From Avichristensenella sp031550535 (GTDB taxonomy: Bacteria > Bacillota > Clostridia > Christensenellales > Aristaeellaceae), in NCBI GenBank assembly GCA_031550535.1, contig JAVBOM010000038.1, forward strand, positions 41,694-105,693: DNA of 64,000 nt, given 5' to 3'. Made by a program: the position numbers and the translations under genes. The notes beneath the pieces are model-generated. The model was not told the origin of the DNA and did no database searches. It saw nothing but the letters and a program-made list of their open reading frames with translations. This document shows positions 41,300 through 49,655 of this stretch, piece after piece (the first letter of the stretch is position 1; the number at the start of each line of letters is the position of its first letter).

Positions 41300-43357
41300 A
41301 TGTTCATCAACAAGCAGGATCAGGAATTTACGGCCGCGCCGCAGCGCGCCCAGGCCGTTGCGCAGTTGCTGCCGCCCATAATAGAGGAAAACGGCGCGGA
41401 ATACTCCGCCGCCGAAGCGGGCTTTGCACATTCCGACCGCTTTACCGACCAGGGGCAGGGGCTGGTCCGGGTGCGGCGCGTGCTCACCAACGCCAGCGGG
41501 CGTACCCGTGTCGTGAAGCTGATTACTGAGGCCAGAACCTTCTTTTTCCCGGGTCAGTATTTGATGCCCTGCGTGATGTACAACGGCAATACCTGGGGCG
41601 ATGGCAACTCGCCCAAGGGGCTCGCATACCAGGGGCAGCCCTGGGTGTTCGCCTACGACAGAATGGGCATTCCTTCCTGTACGCTGACCGAAAATGAAGA
41701 GGTCGGGTTTGCGCTGTTTGCAAGCGCCGAGGATGCGGACAGCCTGCGCACGTCCGCCTCCCTCATCCGACAGGCGGACGGCAACTACCTTCACCGGATT
41801 TATTACCCCGTGACGGAAGCGCCCGTTACCTATGCCAGCAAAAACATCATGAAACCGCGCTATGACGAGTTTCTGACGCTGACGGCGGGCGAGCAGTTTG
41901 CCGTAACCTTCTATCTGTTCGCGTGTAAGCCGCGTTGGGCGCATTTTGCCTGCGCCAACCTGCTGGACCAAATGCCGCGGGTTTTCCCCTTCCACAAGGA
42001 TCCCCTTTTTACCCCGCAGCGGGTGTGGGACCTGGGCATGGCGTATTTGAAGCGCCTGATCCACGATCACGAGGGGACCCGGCTCATCATCGCGGGGATG
42101 GATACGAAGGTTTCCCGCCTGCAGGCCACCGGAAGGCTTAACATGAGGGACCCGGACGAGATGCGGCGCGCCATGGACATTCCCGAAAACAACGTGTTTG
42201 GCTATAACCGCGTGATCTACGAGATTGGCTGGGCGGGGCAAGGCTTTCTGATCTGCCGGATGTTCATGAAAGAGGCGTTGCAAAAGGGCGATGCCCAGCT
42301 GCTGCAAACCTGCCTGAGCATCCAGGACGCCTGGGTCGATAAACAGGAAGAAAACGGCATGGTGCTCTCTCACTTCGAGCGGTACGGCCAGTTGGCGGAA
42401 AAGAGGGCTGACGGCACGCTGCGCCAGGCCTCCCTGTGCAAGGGATACTTCCCTGAGGTATGCAACCTGGGCTGGGGCGCGTCCGAGATGGCGAAGATCT
42501 ATGTACTGCTGAAAGAAAACGGCATCGATAAGCCCGAGTACCTGCGCTTTTCCACGCGAATCTGCGATTTCTTTTGCGCGCATTACAGCGAGGAAACCGG
42601 CTTCGGCAAGTCCTGGACGCTGGAAGGCCAGCCGCTGGACACCACGGGCTCGGTCGGCGGGTTCATGATCAACGGTCTGATCGATACCTACCGCGCCACG
42701 GGCAACGCCGCCTATCTGGATACCGCGCGGCGTGGTCTGGCGTTCTATATGGAGCGGGATGTCAACCAATTTGTGTGCACCGCGGGCGCGATCGACTGTG
42801 TCGCCGTGGACAAGGAAACGGCGTTCCCGTTTGTGGTATCCGCGCTGGATTTGTACGAGATCACGGGCGAAGGGCAGTATCTGGAATACGCCCGGAAAGC
42901 CGCTTACTATTTTTACTCGTGGACATTCCAGTACGACGCGCTTTACCCGGATGACAGCGATTTTACGGAATACGGATACTACACCGCCGGCGGCACCACC
43001 ATTTCCGCGGAGCATCACGCCATCGATCCCTGGGGGAGCCTGCTGACGTGCGAGTTTGTGCGGCTGTGGAAGTTCACCGGGGAGGAGAACTGGCTGCTAT
43101 GGGCGCGCATGATGTGGTGCCAGGCGTTGTTGGGCATCACCAAACAGGAGGGGGATATCGTGCTTAGCAAGCCCCGCCCTTTGGGCAGCCAGAACGAGGG
43201 GTTCTTCCAGGCACGCTGGACGAAGTACCGGCCTGATTGCGAAGAGCGGGGGCATTTCAACGACTGGCTGGTTTCCTGGGTGTCGGCGTACCGGCTGACG
43301 GCGCTGGACCGCCTGACAACGGTTGCGAAGGAGCAGGACTGGCACCTGTTTGCATAG
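41300..43357 (+). CDS. Six-hairpin glycosidase-like protein A
   Basis: I do not recognise a characterised family member. This 685-residue cytoplasmic protein (no signal peptide) has an N-terminal beta-rich domain (YNGNTWGDGNSPKG, about 94) and a C-terminal alpha/alpha-toroid with repeated aromatic helices (GYNRVIYEIGWAGQG, NLGWGASEMAKIY, GGFMINGLIDTY). It is a paralogue of the protein at 49656. With the GH43-like protein and importer it probably trims imported oligosaccharides. GGGAGGG precedes the ATG. Confidence 0.62.
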   Translation: MFINKQDQEFTAAPQRAQAVAQLLPPIIEENGAEYSAAEAGFAHSDRFTDQGQGLVRVRRVLTNASGRTRVVKLITEARTFFFPGQYLMPCVMYNGNTWGDGNSPKGLAYQGQPWVFAYDRMGIPSCTLTENEEVGFALFASAEDADSLRTSASLIRQADGNYLHRIYYPVTEAPVTYASKNIMKPRYDEFLTLTAGEQFAVTFYLFACKPRWAHFACANLLDQMPRVFPFHKDPLFTPQRVWDLGMAYLKRLIHDHEGTRLIIAGMDTKVSRLQATGRLNMRDPDEMRRAMDIPENNVFGYNRVIYEIGWAGQGFLICRMFMKEALQKGDAQLLQTCLSIQDAWVDKQEENGMVLSHFERYGQLAEKRADGTLRQASLCKGYFPEVCNLGWGASEMAKIYVLLKENGIDKPEYLRFSTRICDFFCAHYSEETGFGKSWTLEGQPLDTTGSVGGFMINGLIDTYRATGNAAYLDTARRGLAFYMERDVNQFVCTAGAIDCVAVDKETAFPFVVSALDLYEITGEGQYLEYARKAAYYFYSWTFQYDALYPDDSDFTEYGYYTAGGTTISAEHHAIDPWGSLLTCEFVRLWKFTGEENWLLWARMMWCQALLGITKQEGDIVLSKPRPLGSQNEGFFQARWTKYRPDCEERGHFNDWLVSWVSAYRLTALDRLTTVAKEQDWHLFA

Positions 43358-43360
43358 AGA

Positions 43361-43416
43361 AAGGGATTTCTAGCGAAATCCCTTCATGGCGCCCGATTTT
43401 TCAAATCAGCGCCGCC
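43361..43416 (+). repeat. Type A repeat, consensus copy
   Basis: Hairpin 1 GGGATTTC-TAGC-GAAATCCC; hairpin 2 GGCGCCCGATTT-TTC-AAATCAGCGCC. It lies between the six-hairpin gene stop and the mutarotase Shine-Dalgarno. Confidence 0.9.
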
Positions 43417-43438
43417 ATCGTTAGGAGAAAGTTACCAT

Positions 43439-44296
43439 ATGAAGGACATTGTTCTCACCAACGGCTGCGTCACCGCCCATGTCAATCCCTTTGGCGCGGA
43501 GCTGAAGGGCCTGGAAATGAACGGGCTGGAGTATCTGTGGCAAGGGGATGTGGACACGTATCCACGGACCAGCCCCACCTTGTTCCCCATTATCGGCCGC
43601 TTTCTGAGCGATACGTATTTTGTGGGCGATCAGCCCTATCGCATGACGATCAACGGCTTTGCCCAGGATGAGAATTTTGCGGTCACGGAACGCGGCGAAA
43701 CCAGCGTTTCCATGCTGCTTACCGCCAACGCCCGTACCCGCGCGCAATACCCGTTTGAGTTCGGTCTGCTGGTCACCTACGCGCTGGAGGAAAACCGCCT
43801 GGTGGTTCGCCACACCGTGACCAACCATGGCACAAACATGATGCCATTCTGCGTGGGCTGCCACACAGCGTACAAATGGCCGCTGCTGGACACGGATACC
43901 GATACGGACTATTGCCTGCGGTTCGAGCGCGAGGAGACGCTGCAATCCTTCAACCCCTTTGGCTGGGAGGCGCCGTTCCTCGACAACGCGGATACGTGGC
44001 CGCTGCGTCACGACCACTTTCGGAACTATACCCGGAGCATCAAGCACATCCGTTCTGGCTGGGTAGAACTGGCCTGCGCCAAACACGGGCGCGGCGTGCG
44101 AATCGACCGGCGCGAGTATCCCTTCATGGCCATTTGGTCGTTGCCCACGGCGGACGCCACGCTCATCTGCCTGGAGCCCTGCACAAGCCTGCACCCCGGC
44201 ACCCACCCCAGCCTGTACTTATCCCAGCGCGACGGCGCGCTGGAGCTTTCGCCGGGCGAGCAGGATACGCGCAGCTTTACCATTGCGCTGAGGTAG
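43439..44296 (+). CDS. Aldose 1-epimerase (mutarotase) family protein, LacX-like
   Basis: The 285-residue beta-sandwich protein matches the galactose-mutarotase-like superfamily, LacX branch: NPFGAELKGLEMNG, SPTLFPIIGRF (about 46), NGFAQDENFAV, TVTNHGTNMMPFCVGCHTAYKWP (about 122-145), ending LELSPGEQDTRSF. It would interconvert sugar anomers released by the glycosidases. The stop codon lies at the start of a degenerate type A repeat. AGGAGAAAG precedes the ATG. Confidence 0.82.
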   Translation: MKDIVLTNGCVTAHVNPFGAELKGLEMNGLEYLWQGDVDTYPRTSPTLFPIIGRFLSDTYFVGDQPYRMTINGFAQDENFAVTERGETSVSMLLTANARTRAQYPFEFGLLVTYALEENRLVVRHTVTNHGTNMMPFCVGCHTAYKWPLLDTDTDTDYCLRFEREETLQSFNPFGWEAPFLDNADTWPLRHDHFRNYTRSIKHIRSGWVELACAKHGRGVRIDRREYPFMAIWSLPTADATLICLEPCTSLHPGTHPSLYLSQRDGALELSPGEQDTRSFTIALR

Positions 44297-44346
44297 GGAC
44301 TTCATGCAAAATCCCTTTATGGCGGCTCGGCGCTGTTTCGGCCCGG
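44293..44346 (+). repeat. Degenerate type A repeat overlapping the mutarotase stop
   Basis: TAGGGACTTCATGCAAAATCCC and then GGCGGCTCGGCGC; the second hairpin is no longer canonical. The TAG of the mutarotase gene is the first triplet of the repeat. Confidence 0.5.
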
Positions 44347-44443
44347 AACTTTTTTCGATCTGCCCGCGTCCACCGCTTTGAACCTGAAATCAACCCTGCC
44401 GGGACACCGGAACACCCTGTATCCATCCATGAGGAGGATTCTT

Positions 44444-45400
44444 ATGCATCAAAAGACAGCATCGCTGCCTGGTCTGGTAAAAGCGCCGCTTGGAACACGG
44501 CTGAGGCGGGACTTTCGGCGTTTCAAATACGTGTATTTGATGCTGATCCCCGTGCTGGCGTATTTTGTGCTGTTCAAGTACAAGCCTATGACCAATATGA
44601 TTATCGCTTTCCAGGACTTTAACATCTACAAGGGGATTTCGGGCAGCAAATTTGTGGGCTTTGATAATTTTGTCAAGTTCTTTCAATTAAAAGATTGCTG
44701 GCGGATGATCCGCAACACCCTGATGCTCAGCCTGTATTCCATCGTGTTCGCGTTTCCCGCCCCGATCCTTTTCGCGCTCATGATCAATGAGGTCCGAAGT
44801 GTCGCCGCCAAGCGGGTGGTGCAGACGGTCAGCTACATGCCGCACTTCATTTCCCTGGTGGTGGTTTGCGGCATTTTGAGAAACTTCAGCGCGTCGGGCG
44901 GCATCTTCAACGAGGTCATCAGCTTCTTCGCGCCCGGGTGGGAGCACAACAACCTACTGAACGAGGCGGGATACTACCGAACGATCCACATCGGGTCTTC
45001 CATCTGGCAATCGATGGGGTGGGAATCGATTATTTACCTGGCCACGCTCTCCACCATTGACCCGCAACTGTATGAAGCCGCGCACATTGACGGCGCTTCC
45101 AAGTTCAGACGCATTTGGCATGTCACGCTGCCGGGCTTGGTCCCCATCATCATCATCCGCTTCATCATGCGCCTTGGCAATATCGTATCCGTGGACTATG
45201 AGAAGATCCTGCTTCTCTACAACGGCATGACCTATGAAACGGCGGATGTCATCAGCACCTACATGTACCGGTACGGCCTGCTGAATGGCAAGTATTCCAT
45301 GGGCGCGGCCATTGGCGTATTCAACGCCATTATCAGCATTACGATTCTTGTGGGCGTTAACACTTTCTTCCGCAGGGTAACGGAAGAGAGCCTATGGTAA
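44444..45400 (+). CDS. Carbohydrate ABC transporter permease, LplB-type
   Basis: The 318-residue permease has about six transmembrane segments. It shows the LplB-type opening YLMLIPVLAYFVLFKYKPM..IAFQDFNIYKGI and the EAA loop YEAAHIDGASKFRRIWHVTLPG. It pairs with the YtcP-type permease and binding protein downstream as an oligosaccharide importer of the type seen for polygalacturonan fragments. I chose the ATG at 44444 after GAGGAGG. No ATPase is encoded here; a shared MsmX-like ATPase elsewhere is usual. Confidence 0.87.
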   Translation: MHQKTASLPGLVKAPLGTRLRRDFRRFKYVYLMLIPVLAYFVLFKYKPMTNMIIAFQDFNIYKGISGSKFVGFDNFVKFFQLKDCWRMIRNTLMLSLYSIVFAFPAPILFALMINEVRSVAAKRVVQTVSYMPHFISLVVVCGILRNFSASGGIFNEVISFFAPGWEHNNLLNEAGYYRTIHIGSSIWQSMGWESIIYLATLSTIDPQLYEAAHIDGASKFRRIWHVTLPGLVPIIIIRFIMRLGNIVSVDYEKILLLYNGMTYETADVISTYMYRYGLLNGKYSMGAAIGVFNAIISITILVGVNTFFRRVTEESLW

Positions 45401-45415
45401 GGGAGGGATGATTTC

Positions 45416-46306
45416 GTGTCGATGGTAGAAAAAAAGAGCCCCAGTGAAAAAACGATGCACGGCGTCAACCTTCTCTTGCTTGCGCTGCTGTCCATCGTGT
45501 TCTTCTACCCCATATGGCACTGCCTGATGGCCTCCTTCTCCGATCCTGTGTCCCTGATCGGGCTGCGCGGCTTGCTTACCAAGCCCATAGGCTTCTCCCT
45601 GGAAGGGTATAAGGTGGTTTTCAAGAACAGCAACATCTGGATTGGCTATGGCAACACGCTGTTTTATGTTGTTGTGGGCACCGCTGTCAACATGGTGCTT
45701 ACCATTATGGGCGCATACGCCTTATCACGCAAGGGCAGTATGTTCATTCGCCCGGTCACGCTGCTGATCGTTTTTACCATGTACGTGGATTTCGGCCTCA
45801 TCCCCTCCTTCCTTAATATCAGGGACTTGGGGCTGTATGACAGCCGCTGGGCGCTGGTTTTGCCGGGCGCCATCGGAACGTACAACATGATCGTGCTGCG
45901 TACCGCCATTTCCGCTGTTCCCCCTTCCTTGCAGGAGTCCGCCACGATTGACGGCGCCAATGATTTCACGACGCTTGTCCGCATCATCCTGCCCGTATGC
46001 AAGGCGACGCTGTCCGTGGTGCTGCTGTTCTACATCGTCGGGCATTGGAACGCGTGGTTTGGCGCCGCGATGTACCTGCGCGGGCGCGACAAATACCCTT
46101 TGCAACTGTTTTTGCGGGAAATCCTGATCTCCAACTCCACCAGTACCGCCACGGGCGAGGGCAACTCCATTGATGGTTTGCTGTTTTTGGATGAGCTGAT
46201 CAAGTATTGCACAATTATTATTTCGACCTTGCCCATCCTGTGCGTATATCCCTTTGTGCAAAAGTACTTTGTGACGGGCATCATGCTCGGTTCCGTGAAA
46301 GAGTAA
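45416..46306 (+). CDS. Carbohydrate ABC transporter permease, YtcP-type
   Basis: The 296-residue permease starts KTMHGVNLLLLALLSIVFFYPIWHCLMASFSDP, typical of YtcP, with the EAA loop QESATIDGANDFTTLVRIILP. The likely start is GTG at 45416, nine bases after GGAGG; an ATG at 45422 is also possible. It forms the membrane pore with the preceding LplB-type protein. Confidence 0.86.
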   Translation: MSMVEKKSPSEKTMHGVNLLLLALLSIVFFYPIWHCLMASFSDPVSLIGLRGLLTKPIGFSLEGYKVVFKNSNIWIGYGNTLFYVVVGTAVNMVLTIMGAYALSRKGSMFIRPVTLLIVFTMYVDFGLIPSFLNIRDLGLYDSRWALVLPGAIGTYNMIVLRTAISAVPPSLQESATIDGANDFTTLVRIILPVCKATLSVVLLFYIVGHWNAWFGAAMYLRGRDKYPLQLFLREILISNSTSTATGEGNSIDGLLFLDELIKYCTIIISTLPILCVYPFVQKYFVTGIMLGSVKE

Positions 46307-46319
46307 CCTCGCGATTATA

Positions 46320-46349
46320 GAGGCTTGGCGCCGCTTGTTACAAGCCTTT
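46320..46349 (+). terminator. Intercistronic hairpin before the binding-protein gene
   Basis: AGGCTTG and CAAGCCT arms around a 13-nt loop, followed by TTATG. The weak T-run suggests an mRNA-processing or attenuation hairpin rather than a full stop. Confidence 0.4.
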
Positions 46350-46378
46350 ATGAATAAATGGAAGGGAGACCCTATCCG

Positions 46379-47974
46379 ATGAAAAAGATCTTCGCTTGCC
46401 TCCTTGGCCTGACGTTGCTCTTTGGCAATGTCGCGTTTGCCGCCGAACACCTGGAAGGTTTCTACACCCCGCCGCACACGAATGAGGGGCAATACCCCAT
46501 TGCCCAGGAAGGTGTGAAGCTGAGCTATTGGATGGCCTTAAACTCCGGTGCTGCCAACTTCATCGCCAGCCATGCCGAGAATCCCTCCTATCAGGCCCTG
46601 CAAAAGGATACCGGTGTGGAAATCGAGTTTATCCATCCCGCGGCCAACACCGCCGTGGAGAGCTTCCGCATGATGCTGGTCTCCGGCAACCTGCCCGACC
46701 TGATGCAGGTGCAGGCCGGCAGTTGGTATCCCGGCGATTTGAAGGCGCTGTACGAGGATGGCGCGATCATTGACCTGATGCCCTACCTGGAAGAATACGC
46801 CCCGCAGTATCTGGAAGTGATCATGGAGGACGAAGTCGCGCAGCGCCAGATCATTGACGACGGCAAGGTATTCGGCTTCTACAAGCTTACCTACGCCGAC
46901 CCCCTGCCCTATGTGCGCTTCAATGTAAACAAGGACTGGCTGGATGAGTTTGGCATGAGCGAGCCCAAGACCACCGCGGAATACGAGGCGTTTTTCCAGG
47001 CGGTGCTGGACAACAAGCCTGGCGTGATCCCCTTCTATTTCAGCACGGAAAGCGCGGAGCAGTGCAACCTGCTGATGGGCGCGTTTGACATTCTGAAGGG
47101 CTTCTACCTGCAGCCCGACGGCGTCACGGCCGGCCACTATGCCAATCAAGAGGGCTATAAAGAGTTTTTGACCCTGATGAATAGCTGGTACACCAAGGGC
47201 TACCTCAGCAAGGACTATGTGAGCATGACCCAGGCGGAAGCGCAGACCATGTTTGATGCCGGTCAGCTCGCGTGCATCGGGGATTCTGTGGACGCCACAT
47301 TCAGCCGCGCGCAGGCAAATAACAAGTTCAGCGTGACCAACCTGCCCTACATGCGCAAGGAAGCGGACAGCGTGGTTGGCGGCAGCGTCGCCTCCTGGCC
47401 GGTGGATATGGATAACCAGTGGGTCACGGTGATCTCCTCTTCCTGCAAGAATGTCGAAGCCGCCATCCAGTATCTCAACTATGGATACACCTACGAGGGC
47501 TCGCTGCTTCACAGCTTTGGCATTGAGGGTGAGCATTGGAACTGGGGCGAGGACGGGCTGCCCAAGTTCACGGATGAGATTCTGAACAACCCCAAGGGCA
47601 TGACCATCTCGAACGTGTCCTACGCGCTTAAAATTCACTTTGGCTCCCGCTACTGCTATCCGGACACCATCGGTCATCCCGGCACCGCCTCCAATGCTGA
47701 GGCGCTGCGCATCCGCACCATGTGGCAGGACGACGAAAACGAGCAGAACTACCTGCGGTTCCCGCCGGTCACGCTGACCACGGAAGAAGCGGCACAGCGC
47801 AACGAGCTGATGATCGAAGTGAACACCTATGCCAACGAAATGATGCTGAAGTTTATCTCCGGCGCGGAGCCGCTGTCGAACTTCGACACCTATGTGCAGA
47901 ACATCAACAAGTACGGCCTGGAGGAGGCCCTTGGCATCACCCAGGTGGCGCTGGACCGTTTCTTTGCCAAGTAG
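46379..47974 (+). CDS. Carbohydrate ABC transporter substrate-binding protein
   Basis: The 531-residue family 1 (LplA-transporter type) binding protein has a signal peptide (residues 1-21, ..NVAFA/AEH) without a lipobox cysteine. Characteristic stretches are DTGVEIEFIHP, SGNLPDLMQV, YAPQYLEVI and the late RTMWQDDENEQNYLRFP. It would capture oligosaccharides for the two permeases upstream. It is followed by a type A repeat and a long hairpin that may lower expression of the downstream glycosidase genes. Confidence 0.87.
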   Translation: MKKIFACLLGLTLLFGNVAFAAEHLEGFYTPPHTNEGQYPIAQEGVKLSYWMALNSGAANFIASHAENPSYQALQKDTGVEIEFIHPAANTAVESFRMMLVSGNLPDLMQVQAGSWYPGDLKALYEDGAIIDLMPYLEEYAPQYLEVIMEDEVAQRQIIDDGKVFGFYKLTYADPLPYVRFNVNKDWLDEFGMSEPKTTAEYEAFFQAVLDNKPGVIPFYFSTESAEQCNLLMGAFDILKGFYLQPDGVTAGHYANQEGYKEFLTLMNSWYTKGYLSKDYVSMTQAEAQTMFDAGQLACIGDSVDATFSRAQANNKFSVTNLPYMRKEADSVVGGSVASWPVDMDNQWVTVISSSCKNVEAAIQYLNYGYTYEGSLLHSFGIEGEHWNWGEDGLPKFTDEILNNPKGMTISNVSYALKIHFGSRYCYPDTIGHPGTASNAEALRIRTMWQDDENEQNYLRFPPVTLTTEEAAQRNELMIEVNTYANEMMLKFISGAEPLSNFDTYVQNINKYGLEEALGITQVALDRFFAK

Positions 47975-47975
47975 A

Positions 47976-48033
47976 GGTAGAGATTCCTGGCGGAATCTCC
48001 TTATGGCGCCTGATTTTTCAAATCAACGCCGCC
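47976..48033 (+). repeat. Type A repeat after the binding-protein gene
   Basis: GAGATTCC-TGGC-GGAATCTC and then GGCGCCTGATTT-TTC-AAATCAACGCC. The base changes are compensatory and keep both hairpins. Confidence 0.85.
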
Positions 48034-48060
48034 GTCAGGGATAAAGGGCAAGGATTCCCA

Positions 48061-48099
48061 AGAGGGGAAGGCACCAGGTGCCGCCTTCCCCTCTTTGCT
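48061..48099 (+). terminator. Long hairpin between binding protein and GH43-like genes
   Basis: AGAGGGGAAGGC (48061-48072) pairs exactly with GCCTTCCCCTCT (48083-48094), then TTGCTTG. The stem is strong but the T-tract weak, which fits partial termination between an abundant binding protein and enzymes needed in smaller amounts. Confidence 0.62.
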
Positions 48100-48116
48100 T
48101 GAAAAGGAGACATAAT

Positions 48117-49571
48117 ATGGGAATTCAGTTTAAGCAGGCCATTCCGAACGATGGAGAAATACAGTACCTGGATGCGCCGCCTTGTTTCGAGTTGAGCGCC
48201 CAAGTGCTGCTGAAAGCCGATGGTTGGGCCGGCGTCCAGTTTGGCGTGCAAAACGCGCGCGGCGGCGGGTTTGCGCTGATGCTGAACCACACGGATCACG
48301 CGGTGCATTTTATGGAGGTCAAACGCGGCGGCGCGGTGCTTCTGGACCGGGGCCTGCGGTATTTTGATTATGATCTGGACACGTGGTATCCCATCAAGGC
48401 GCGGTATGATGGCCGCGTGCTCAAGGTTTGGTTTGACCCAAACCCCTTGGATACCCATCCTTGGCCCAAATACGAGTTTGAGGTGGAGCTGGGACCCGGT
48501 ATCGGGCTGGACAGCGGCCGCGGCATCGCCCAGTTTAACGATATATCCATTCACGCATATACGCCAGAACAAGCCGCAACGCCGGAATACACCAACCCCG
48601 TCGCCGTGGGGGCCGACCCGGATATCCTGTACAGCGACGGCCTGTACTACCTGTATAACCGCATCCCCAACGACCCGAACTCTCGCGAGGACGCCTATCT
48701 GTTCAACGGCAGCGAGCAGGCGAATATGGATCAGGCGGGGGACGTGGAAGCCATTTTCCGGGTTTCCAGCTCGCCCGATCTGGTGCGTTGGTCGCCCTAT
48801 CAACCCATGTTTTTCCGCGATGAGGGGCTGCAAGGCGCGTTTTGCATGAGCCCGAACGTATTTGAAAAGGATGGCTGGTTCTATCTGCTGTTTGCGGCCG
48901 GCCGCGTCCGGGGCGAGGAGAACTTCCATATCTACTACGCCACATCGAGGACGCCGCAGGGGCCGTTTATGCGCACGGATCCCGCTCCGCTGCACGGCGG
49001 CACGGAAGAGATCGGCGGCATGCCCTTTGTGGACGAGGATGGCGAGTGCTACATCACCTATGTGCGCTTTGACAGGGGCAATCATATTTGGCTGCAACAC
49101 CTGCACGTGGCGGATGGCAAAATTACCCCGGACGACGCTACCATGACCCATGTGCTCAGCCCGGAAGCGCCCTACGAGGTGGACGAATACGGGCGCATTG
49201 TGGAGGGCGGCGTCATCATCCCACACAAGGGTTTGTACTATATGATCTATGCGGACGGGCATTATCTGGGGCGCTACGGCGAGTCCTATGCCGTGGCAGA
49301 CAACATCTATGGGCCCTATACCCGCCATCCGTTTAACCCGATTTTGCATCATCACTTCCGCGCGGATGGCACGGGCGACGGCATCGTCGTGTATAACAAG
49401 GACAAGTCCCAAATATATATGGGATATCACCGTCATGTATCGCCGGACACGGTGGAGCCGCGCACGACCTGCCTGGACCCCATGAAGTTTGTTCCCGATC
49501 CCAAGGGCGGGCCGGATATTCTGATGGTCTATGGTCCAAGCACTACGCCGCAGCCTCTGCCATTTACATAA
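48117..49571 (+). CDS. GH43-like beta-propeller glycosidase with N-terminal lectin-like domain
   Basis: The 484-residue protein has an N-terminal concanavalin-like beta-sandwich (about 1-155: LSAQVLLKADGWAGVQFGVQN). A five-bladed propeller follows, with VGADPDILYSDGLYYLYN (about 162; the Asp is the likely general base) and VEGGVIIPHKGLYYMIYADG (about 362; the Glu is the likely acid). This is the GH43/GH62 clan pattern (arabinosidases, xylosidases). There is no signal peptide, so it probably acts on imported oligosaccharides. AAAAGGAG precedes the ATG at 48117. Confidence 0.78.
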   Translation: MGIQFKQAIPNDGEIQYLDAPPCFELSAQVLLKADGWAGVQFGVQNARGGGFALMLNHTDHAVHFMEVKRGGAVLLDRGLRYFDYDLDTWYPIKARYDGRVLKVWFDPNPLDTHPWPKYEFEVELGPGIGLDSGRGIAQFNDISIHAYTPEQAATPEYTNPVAVGADPDILYSDGLYYLYNRIPNDPNSREDAYLFNGSEQANMDQAGDVEAIFRVSSSPDLVRWSPYQPMFFRDEGLQGAFCMSPNVFEKDGWFYLLFAAGRVRGEENFHIYYATSRTPQGPFMRTDPAPLHGGTEEIGGMPFVDEDGECYITYVRFDRGNHIWLQHLHVADGKITPDDATMTHVLSPEAPYEVDEYGRIVEGGVIIPHKGLYYMIYADGHYLGRYGESYAVADNIYGPYTRHPFNPILHHHFRADGTGDGIVVYNKDKSQIYMGYHRHVSPDTVEPRTTCLDPMKFVPDPKGGPDILMVYGPSTTPQPLPFT

Positions 49572-49574
49572 GCG

Positions 49575-49631
49575 GAAGGGATTTCTCGCGAAATCCCCCT
49601 ATGGCGCCCGATTTTTCAAATCAGCGCCGCC
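49575..49631 (+). repeat. Type A repeat, consensus copy
   Basis: Hairpin 1 GGGATTTC-TCGC-GAAATCCC; hairpin 2 GGCGCCCGATTT-TTC-AAATCAGCGCC. It lies between the GH43-like and six-hairpin B genes, just before AAAAGGAG. Confidence 0.9.
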
Positions 49632-49655
49632 AGCAAACATCAAAAGGAGTCGCGT

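Noticed and set aside
40172..43018. 948-codon minus-strand ORF
   Set aside because: Shadow of eda, kdgK and the six-hairpin gene; composition (His/Arg/Gly rich) is typical of antisense frames in GC-rich DNA.
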